64,000 nucleotides of DNA from Phoma sp. XZ068 (lineage: Eukaryota > Ascomycota > Dothideomycetes > Pleosporales > Didymellaceae): positions 868,001 to 932,000 of the forward strand of contig RBKR01000017.1 of assembly GCA_004835665.1 (NCBI GenBank). Reading direction: 5' to 3'. How positions within the stretch are numbered: position 1 is the first letter of the stretch; each line of letters starts with the position of its first letter. Below the pieces are notes generated by a model that was given only the letters and a program-made list of their open reading frames with translations, was not told the DNA's origin and made no database searches. The translations under genes were made by a program, and so were the position numbers. Below, piece by piece: positions 55,985-64,000 of the stretch.

Positions 55985-57955
55985 ATGACGACCATGGACA
56001 TTGCCAATATCGATCTGCCATACCCGCTCCGTTGTAAACCGCCCATCCATTACGACCCTCCCACACCGACAAGCTCTGACGATGACGATGACCTACCACG
56101 TCGCTTTGACACTATCATTTATAAATCAAGTAAGCGTCGACGATCTACGACTGATAGGGCGCAAAGGAGAACAAAGTTGCGTAAAGTTTCGATACCAAAG
56201 GCCGTACCCCAGGATGCATCTCTTGGCGAACCTTCAATCGGAGTTTGTAATGCACGAAAACACGCGCCGCAGAACCGCAATCAAAACTTGGTCGCAGATT
56301 GTCCTCTGAACTCGAGAGCTCAGGAAGGAAGAATTGATGCCCCAGGGACAAACGCAACTGACGATCCTCACATGGGTTGGAAAGCGTTCTTTGTAGTGAT
56401 GGGATTATTGGCTGTGATTGCAACCAAGTCTGGACGCAAACAGCCAGAGACCGAGGCAATTGCGCGAATACCGATTTTGCCAGTGGCAGAGCTAGGAATT
56501 GGTCTTTCAAGCGCCTTTCCAAGTGCGATCACGACCGCTCCACGCAGTAGTCAGAGAGCTACGCAACCTATTGTAGAAGCAGACGCAGACATAGACTGCC
56601 TGCCGTCAATATTTTCTTCGGAGTTACAGTCGCCAAAAGTTCCACCTGTCTTGCCTGACTTTTTGGTCCCGGCGAGACCGCCACCTTCTCATGCTCTTCT
56701 ATCCAAGCCATCCCTGCAGACGGCCCGTTCAGCACAGAATGATCAGTCTCCCTGGCACGACTACTTTACCTCTTTCGAGAGAGCGAGTGAGGAGAGGGCT
56801 GTGCAAGCATTGATAACGAAGGGATACAGAGTTACCAAAACTCCAACGAAGGCACGAGGCAAGTCGTCAAAACAGAAGAAGGAACCACCAAATGTATTAT
56901 ATCAGGTTTATCCTTCCAATATTTGGTCTTGGGACGATTCTTCAGCTACCTCATCGTCATCTGACGAGGACGATGATATTGACCCAAGGGAGCAAGTTTA
57001 CCAGCGCGAACAGGCCATGAAATATCGGGGTTCGCAAGCTGCAGTCTCACAATCTGAACCATCACCGCACATTTCAACACCTCCTCAGACAACTACGCCA
57101 GCATCCGACGCCCTCAACAAGTCCTTAAAATCGATACTAAAAGGAAAAAGTACAAGCAAACAAAGCCATCTCGCTCCTCCTCTTGTACCCAAGTTTGAGA
57201 ATCACTCTCCTTCCAGCGTCAAGAGATCATTGTCCACCTTCAGGGACCGGAAACGAGTGTATTGAAATTCGAATTACTTCGGTCATAACTTGAAATTGCA
57301 AGATGACGTTAGAAGAAAGGAGGATAAACTGTTACGGAGATCACCAGAATCTGAAACCAAGGAAGTTTGGCAGGGGAAACTTAAGTTCAATATCGTAGGA
57401 CTGACAGGAAATGGTTCGACAGCGATCCCGTTTTCTTCAGCAGTCGAAATTGAAGAGCAAAAGGCAATATTAAATAGCTTCGAGGCAGCTACTTCGACAC
57501 ACAAACCTCGCTCGCCCCAGACTTCAGTCGTGAACCAGGGTCAGATTTCGAAGCATTCAGTTCTAAACCCAGCACCACCAGCCTCAAATATCTCTGGTTT
57601 GAATCACATAAACAGCATTCTCGGGCGCCCGAAGACAAACACAGTGCGAGGCCCAGCATTGGCGCAAGCACCACCACCCACCGCAATTCTAGACCTAGCA
57701 CCAACACCTACCACACTTCCACACCCAACACCAATCCCCCAACACTACCCCTCAAAAGCAGGTGCTCTAATCCTCTCCTCCCACCGCCCACGCAGCCCCG
57801 CCATCGAGTCGTCCGTGGACGCGGAGAGACGGCTGGAACTGGGCAGTACATCGCTTTCCGAAGAGAAGATACAGGAAATTAGAGAGTTTTTCTATGTGAA
57901 CCCCCCTCGCACAAACCCATCGTCACTTGGGCATTCTGGTTGTCAGTACTTTTGA
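55985..57955 (+). CDS. hypothetical low-complexity protein
   Basis: Start ATG 55985 (MTTMDIANIDLPYPLR). The frame meets TGA at 57263 but the same frame then stays open with similar composition to a stop at 57953. A 54-nt intron at 57259-57312 (gtattg...cgttag) removes the stop in phase and gives about 638 residues; without it the product has 426. No family recognised. An acidic Asp run (SDDDDDLPRR) is followed by a basic cluster (KSSKRRRSTTDRAQRRTKLRK), a likely nuclear localisation signal. A single hydrophobic stretch (AFFVVMGLLAVIATKS, about residue 140) could be a membrane helix, which fits poorly with a nuclear protein. The rest is Ser/Pro/Thr-rich with a conserved-looking segment FTSFERASEERAVQALI and a C-terminal EEKIQEIREFFYVNPP. 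The last 300 bp are rich in CCA/CAC (Pro, Thr). Confidence 0.6.
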
Positions 57956-58998
57956 ATGGAGCGGTGGGAGTTGGTTCGGTGTCGCCTATGGATGTTGAGT
58001 TTTGTTGAATTGAACTGCCCAGGAGTGTCATAAGTATGGTCGCGGCTTGATGTACCTAGAAGTTCTCATGAATTTTGTTATGATGAATGATTGTCTTCAT
58101 GATAAGATCAGGTGGAACACAGCTTTTCATACCCTTTCTCCTTACTCAATTTCTAGTGCTAAAATATGCATCAATGTCTACTAAGAAGTGCGATTCCAGC
58201 AATACTCCGTCAGCTGTTCTTGTGTTCAGTACACAGCTCTCTATTTTTATCTCCGGACATACTACAGCGTGATATCGCGCTGTTGATACCTGTGTTATCC
58301 TCGAATAACGTTAAATGTAACGTTTAACACAAGGGCGATTTTCAAACAAAATTATTGCGCGTGTCAATACTTCTATCATTCGGACAGAGGTTGCACCGTT
58401 TACGATACAGGAACCTATTTATACATGTAACATCTTATAAAGATTGATATCCTTGCCTAAAGGCGTTCAATTAGATATATTTCGACGCCTGAAGTGTCTG
58501 CATCATGTCTCTATTATATTCAGAGACTCAATCAGCGCGCTATGGTATTGATGCCCGCGCAGATTAGATAATTCCTGAAATCAATGCAGACTACTCCAGA
58601 TATAAGTTCTGGGTGCCTAAAGACATGGCGCAGTATAAGGTTGGGGGAAGAATCGAGAGGGAATGCAGAGACCTTATCCATATCATACCAGCTATACAGA
58701 CAGCAGATTACCTTGAAGCACATCGATACCGCAAGTCCTCCAACAAAGAACAGAGACAATGGTTTTTACTTCGCTTTCAATCTCCATTCTGCATTCTGCA
58801 TTCCTTGGAGACAAATTCGGTGCGCTTCCTGTGCAGAGGAGCCTTGATGTTCCTGGATTCCGACGCACCGACTTGAGCGATTAGGAGCCATGGTCGAGGA
58901 CGGTGAATCGATGTCCTTCAGTTTCCTTAATTTTCAGTTTCTTGTTTCCGACTTTTCAAGTCTTTGGTTTTCTAGTTTAGATTCGAGAAATATTCTTC

Positions 58999-59087
<89 letters not shown>

Positions 59088-59750
59088 ACCCACGTACCTA
59101 CCAAACTAAATAGTCCTGAAGAAAGAAGAAATTTGAATAGGTGAAAACCTATGTAATAATATCAGCAAGATACCTAACGTCAAACTTAATGTTCAAGGAA
59201 GGAATGAAAAAAAGGAATGGAGAAGAAGTAGGAGAAGGTACGAAATAAAGACAATTCAGCTTTTCACCTTCCTCATGCCCAAACCCGTGCTCATCACGCA
59301 TCTCCCAGTTCACATCTCCCAACTCCACATATCCAATCACTCATGTCTCATCTCCCATCTCCCACTGCACGTCTCGTTGCTTGTCTCATCGCTTGCCAAG
59401 GCCTTCTCTTCCTACACCCGCCCTCGCAGATCGCGTCAAGCTAGCGCATGGTCGCGCGCCACACCACCCACGTCATGCCCACCAGGAACCAACCAATCAC
59501 AGCCCCCGCGCTCGACTCATCCTGAGCGCACGTCGCCCCACCGCCGAATTGCGACTACAGTTAGTTGCCGAAAGGGTTCAGGGTAGATATATCTATGTTC
59601 GGACGGAGAGTAAAATGATTTATTCAAACACGTCGACACAATTGACACAGTCACAAGCACGAATCGATTTCGCATCGCAGCACACAGACTTACGACATCG
59701 CAAGATTCTCTTTTACTACAAACGCAAAACAGTCTGCATACGCCGCTAAA
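57956..59750. other. intergenic region with microsatellite and pyrimidine-rich leader
   Basis: Apart from the tetranucleotide array at 58999-59080, this 1.8-kb interval has no protein-like frame. A 103-122 codon overlapping pair near 59275-59749 is low-complexity. From about 59290 to 59400 the sequence repeats catctccca-like words, probably the leader or promoter of the ABC-F gene. Confidence 0.5.
58999..59080. repeat. (CTTG)20 microsatellite
   Basis: The tetranucleotide cttg repeats without interruption for 82 bp, about 20.5 units, and then degenerates to cttacttac. An 84-codon open frame that crosses it encodes a CLLACLLA pattern and is an artefact of the repeat. Such arrays are usually length-variable between strains. 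Confidence 0.97.
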
Positions 59751-62151
59751 ATGCCACGCAAGAAGGACCAAACGCCCGTTGTCGAAGAACATGCCGGCGG
59801 GGGGCACATCGTAGTGACAGCGCAGCAATCCCGGTATGCGTTGGATGCTGTGGATGCGCCTGCGTCGAAGGAAGTATGCACCCCCCCCCCCCCAACTCCC
59901 ACTCAAAAACACCTTGCAACATGTGCATGTTTAACAACTTCACAGATCCTCATCAAAGACCTCACCCTCTCAATCTCCACCCGTGAACTCCTCCACCGAA
60001 CAACCCTCCACCTCGTCGAAGCACGACACTACGTGCTAGTCGGGCGCAACGGGACGGGGAAAAGTACTTTACTCAAGGCAATCGCGGACGGTTTGATCCC
60101 TGGTATACCGTGGAGTACGCGGATCCTTTTGCTCGGGCAGACGCGCGAGATCGACGCTGAGGATGAGGAGGAATTTAAAGGGGGTGTAAAGGGGGGGGAG
60201 GAGACGGTGCTGCAGCATGTTGTGCGGAGTGATCGTATGAGGGAGAGGTTAGCGCGGGAAGCTAGGATCTTGGGGGACGCGATTGAGAACGGGAGGGATG
60301 GGATGGCGGGGGTGCGGGCGTATAGGCGGTTGCAGGCTGAGCGGGTGGGCGTGAGTTTGAAGGAGGCGCATCGTGTTGCGGAGAGGCGGAGTGGGGCGAG
60401 GGGGAAGTTGGCAAGGAAGGAATTGATTAAGCTGGAGGAGCGGTATGAGGAGGCGAAGAGAGCGGTGGATGAGGAGGAGAGCGAGGTCGATGCTACGCGG
60501 ATGAGTGAGGATACGCAGGCTGCGGCTGATATGCTGTCGAGTGTGCTGGCGTCGCTGGAGCTGATGGATGCTGCGGCTGCAGAGGCGAAGGCTAGGACGG
60601 TGCTGCTTGGGCTTGGGTTCAAGGAGGACCGTATCGACAAGCCAATAACGCAGTTGTCTGGGGGTTGGCAGACGCGGTGCGATCTCGCGTGCGCGCTGAC
60701 GCAGTATGCGGACGTGCTGCTGCTGGACGAGCCGACGAATTTCCTGGACTTACCCTCGATCATCTGGCTGCAGGATTATATCAACAACATGACCAACACG
60801 ACGATCCTGATCACCACGCACGACCGCGATTTTGGCGACGCTGTGGCAGAGGAGCTAATTCTGCTGCGGAATCAGGTGCTCGAGACGTTCCGCGGCAACC
60901 TGAGTCTCTACGAGCGGGAGAAGTGGAAGAAGATCAAGAACTTGACGAAGATGAAGGACGCGAAAGACAAGCAGAAGAAGCATATTGAAAAGTCGATTGC
61001 CGGCAACATCAAAGCCGCCAAAGACAAGGGAGACGACAAGAAGCTGAAGCAGGCTGCATCACGGCAGAAAAAGTTGGATGAGCGATGGGGCGTGGAGGTC
61101 GGCCTCAAGGGCGGTCGATTCAAGCTCAACCGCGATCTTGGAGGCTACCACACCACCGCTCGTGCTCAGATCGAGATACCAGACTTTGACCCACCTGTGA
61201 AGCTGACCTTCCCCCGACAGCCTCCAGACCTACGATTCCCTGGAGCGCTGGTGGGATTGGAGAAGGTTACGTTTGCGTATCCAGGCAGGAAGAAGGCGCC
61301 CACATTGACAGACATTTCTTTGACAATCCACCCCGGCACACGCACCGGTCTGGCAGGGCTGAATGGTTCTGGCAAGACCACGCTCGTCTCTTTGATTGCG
61401 GGCAGTCTCGTCCCCACATCCGGAACGATAACGCGCCACGCGAGAGCCAAGTTTGGCCGCTTCTCGCAGCAGTCGGTCGAAGAGATTTCGGCGATTGCTG
61501 CAGCAGATCCAAAGCTGACAGCGTTGCGGCATGTAATGGAACTCGACGCTGAGATGGAAGAAAAAGACGGACGGCAGGTCTTGGGCAGTCTGGGACTGCA
61601 CGGTCAGACAGTCTCGGACGTGCCGCTCAACCTACTCTCAGGCGGTCAGAAGGTCAGGGTGGCGCTAGCGAAGCTGCTCTGGCCACCACCGCAGTTGCTG
61701 ATCTTGGACGAAGTGACGACGCATCTGGACGCCGACACGATTCTAAGTTTGATATTCGCACTCAAAGAGTACGACGGGGCGCTACTGGTCATCACGCACG
61801 ACAGGTTCTTTATGAGGTACGTTCCTTCCCCACGACCCGCCGACTGCGGAGCGCTCGAGCACCCGAAGCCACAGTCGAAAATAGCAATGATAGACTTTGA
61901 TTAGCACGGGAGTGGACTAACAGGTGGACAGAACCGTGGTTGAAGGAGAGTCGCCATACAAGCTAGCGCCAGGGGTTCATGGCGAGGACGAGGCTGACGA
62001 AAGCGATTCGGATGGAGATGAGGCAGGGGTAGCGCCGGGAACGGTGTATCGGCTCACGAAGGGGCAGCTGCGGAAGCTCGAGGGCGGGATGGAGCAGTAC
62101 GCTGAGCTGGCAGCACGCACGGCGGCGCGGCTGGGCAAGTCGGCGGGATGA
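59751..62151 (+). CDS. ABC-F family ATPase (two ABC domains, no membrane part)
   Basis: ABC-F proteins act on ribosomes or in translation control (Gcn20, Arb1, New1 are yeast examples) rather than as transporters. Three exons, 59751-59873, 59946-61816 and 61932-62151, give 737 residues. Domain 1 has Walker A GRNGTGKST, signature LSGGWQTR and Walker B VLLLDEPTNFLDL; the inter-domain linker is charged and helical (EREKWKKIKNLTKMKDAKDK). Domain 2 has Walker A GLNGSGKTT, signature LSGGQKVRVALAKLLW and Walker B LLILDEVTTHLD, where Val replaces the common Pro in DEPT. H-loops ITTHDRDF and ITHDRFFMR are present. The insert after the first Walker A (about residues 85-220) is Glu/Arg-rich, like the arm of this family. 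The first intron is 72 nt, a multiple of three without a stop, so it could be retained. The last intron joins FMR to TVVEGE, the family's usual continuation. Confidence 0.93.
59881..59893 (+). repeat. 13-C homopolymer in intron 1 of the ABC-F gene
   Basis: Thirteen consecutive C residues lie seven bases after the donor gtatgca. Their length is likely to vary between reads and strains, and a length change would alter the frame only if the intron were retained. Confidence 0.85.
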
Positions 62152-62579
62152 AGGGTACATAGTTCCGAAACGATAGGTGGTGATGAGTTGTTGGTGGTCG
62201 TCTCCGGCGTGCTGTGTTCCTGACAGGCTCAAGCGTCGGCTCCTTTAGCGCTCCCGCGGGGCTGCACAGATGACTTCGCGGCGCGGGCGCGCAAATCGCA
62301 GGGGATGGAGCTCTGGACGGCGGGACCAGCTCTCTCAGGACTTAGGGGCTGCAATTTGGTGCCAAGCAAACGAACAATCTCGTCCAACGCGTCGCTCCTT
62401 TCGCGGTGGAGCTGCCATTGTCTTTCCATCTGTACACATTGTTTACCTTTTCTTGTTTATCTGTTTACGTCGCGGAAGCGATGCGGTAGGGCCCAGAGCA
62501 CAGCATATGCAGGGCGCGCTTGAAACAAGGCAAGCTCCAACTGAAGCGTGGGGACCCTGAATGCGTTTGGACTGGCACC
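62152..62579. other. short intergenic region
   Basis: This 428-bp stretch separates two forward genes and probably contains the 3' end of the ABC-F transcript and the promoter of the next gene. Its open frames are not protein-like. Confidence 0.5.
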
Positions 62580-64000
62580 ATGGGCGACACTGACATTGGC
62601 ACCCCACGCTCGACGGCCGACCCTCCGCTGCTGAAGGCGGCCAAGGACAAGAACTGCCCGTTCTGCGGGCAGGCGTTCACGTCGAGCTCGCTGGGACGCC
62701 ACCTCGACCTGTACATCCGACCAAAGAACCCCAAGGCGGCCGATGGCATCCACATTGTCGACGAGATCAGGAAGCTGCGTGGCGGGATTACGAGGCGGCA
62801 GGCCAAGGGCAGCATCTCGAAGAAGGGGGACGACAGCGGCGAGTGCACGCCGGCGACGAACAAGCACAGCGTGGCCAGCGAAGGGTCGTCGACGCTGGTG
62901 CAGAGCCCCGAGGACGAGGACGAGGGGCTGGGCATCGACATGGGCAAGACGCGGGGGCAGTTCAAGGACGTGAGCTGGGGCAGTAGTAACCGGCAGCTGT
63001 CGCAGCGGCTGGGGACACGAGCCCCGGAGACGCGGCGCGATGCTTCGCGGCAGCTGCGCAAGCACGAGCTGGACCAGCGGCAGCGCAGCGGCGACGACAT
63101 GGAGACGGCCAAGGCGGCCGAGCTGGCGCTGAGGGAGCTGCTGAAGAGCGTGCGCGAGGCCAAGTGAGTGACGTCCCTTGCTGGACCCTGTATCCACGCC
63201 GGTGCTAACCCCCCGCAGCGTCAAGGCGACGGGCTGCGGCCTCTTCGACTTCGACCCCTACACGCTCAACTTCCCCTCGCTGTGCCTGCACATCCTGCCC
63301 GCGCCCTCGACCCTCTTCGCCTCGCAGCCCTTCCCCACCGCCGAGTCGTGGTCCATCGCACCGCCCGGCCAGAAGCAGCTCGAGGCCCTCAACCGCTGCG
63401 TGCGCGAGCGCCTGCTTGCCCACCAGCGCCAGCGCCAGATCAACCAGGTCTACCCCGCCGGCGGCCCGTCGAACCCCGCGTCCGCAGCCACCTCGCCGCT
63501 GCCCACCCCGCCGCTGTTCGACCCCGACCCGCAGAAGCTCTTCAACCACATCGCCGACGCCTACAACCACTGGACCCACCAGTCGGACAAGACCCGCCAG
63601 GAGCACTGGCAGCTGGAGATTCTCCGCTGCTATGCGCGTGCGAACGACGCGCGCAGGGAGACGGACGTGCAGCTGGAGAATGCGCGCAGGGAGATTGAGT
63701 ACCTGAAGGCGAACAGGTGGACATCGGGCGCCCCCGATGTCTCGCCTGTCACCATCACCATGGGCGCCGAGACGGCGAAGGAGCTGGGCAAGCAGGGCAT
63801 GGACTTCCGCAACTGGGACTTTGACCGCCTGATCGACAAGTGGCGGGCTGTTGTGCGCGAGACCCGGTCTGCAGCCTCCGGCATGGCCGCGCAGAAGCAG
63901 CTGCCAGACTCGCGAAGCTGCTCCATGGCCAGTCTGCCTCCCCAGCCCTTCGCTGCCGTGAGGCCCGGCCAGAGCAGTCCTGTGAAGATGGACACCGGCA
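62580..64000 (+). CDS. zinc-finger-like hypothetical protein, 3' partial
   Basis: Start ATG 62580 (MGDTDIGTPRSTADPPLL). Exon 1 ends at 63163; the intron 63164-63218 (gtgagt, GCTAAC branch point, ccgcag) is textbook. Exon 2 stays open to the window end, so the gene is incomplete. About 455 residues are visible. Near the N-terminus, NCPFCGQAFTSSSLGRHLDL has a C-x2-C plus His pattern, a partial C2H2-like finger often seen at the start of fungal nuclear proteins; a fourth ligand is not evident. Exon 2 has a conserved ordered segment (GLFDFDPYTLNFPSLCLHIL), then a helical part (ALNRCVRERLLAHQRQRQ) and a coiled-coil-like stretch (HWQLEILRCYARANDARRE). The gene is far more G+C-rich, with C or G at most third codon positions, than genes in the left two thirds of the window. 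Function unknown. Confidence 0.75.

Noticed and set aside
58890..59144. 84-codon frame encoding repeated CLLA
   Set aside because: It is produced by the (CTTG)n microsatellite, not by a gene.

Overview
The window reads as nuclear DNA of a filamentous ascomycete (Pezizomycotina; a Dothideomycete such as the Pleosporales is my best guess, by inference). Introns are mostly 46-85 nt with GT...AG ends and often a CTAAC-type branch point. The gene content is typical of the group: a HET-domain protein, a GH92 mannosidase, a trichothecene-acetyltransferase-like enzyme, a fungal calpain, an SYLF-SH3 protein and an ankyrin-SPRY protein. There are no operons, tRNAs, rRNAs, CRISPR arrays or intact transposons that I can see. 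Exon structures below were built by hand from splice signals and reading phase; several candidate starts in this sequence are not ATG, and I moved each start to an in-frame ATG where one exists.

Layout. 0-6 kb: the end of an F-box-like protein, a secreted GH92 alpha-mannosidase (reverse strand), and an HXXXD acyltransferase. 6-10.5 kb: three small unrecognised genes in a row, each with hydrophobic segments at the C-terminus (two look tail-anchored). 10.9-14.2 kb: a calpain-like protease with an RGGY-repeat tail, followed by 2.2 kb without a convincing gene. 16.4-20.3 kb: three unrecognised proteins, one small and carrying a SUMO-interacting-type motif. 20.6-28.3 kb: two large CCCH zinc-finger proteins facing each other tail to tail; one also carries two CCHC zinc knuckles. 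29-32 kb: an LSB3/Ysc84-like actin-patch protein and an APH-family phosphotransferase-like protein.

32.9-51.6 kb is the most unusual part. A single eight-exon model of about 2456 residues joins an HSP90/sacsin-type (NO VEIN-like) ATPase, a stretch with RNA-polymerase-II-CTD-like YSPxxPx heptads, a NOV_C/DUF3883-like domain whose Asp/Glu-x-Lys position is degenerate, and a complete HET (heterokaryon incompatibility) domain. It is followed by a GGCT/AIG2-like protein, a small secreted Cys-rich single-pass membrane protein, and a 2110-residue protein with several membrane segments, ankyrin repeats and a C-terminal SPRY domain. HET, ankyrin and SPRY modules are typical of fungal non-self recognition, so this block is a candidate recognition locus; that is an inference.

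51.6-56 kb is A+T-rich and poor in genes, with one hypothetical gene lacking a proper start. 56-64 kb holds a low-complexity protein, a (CTTG)20 microsatellite, a two-domain ABC-F ATPase and the beginning of a very G+C-rich zinc-finger-like gene that runs off the right edge.
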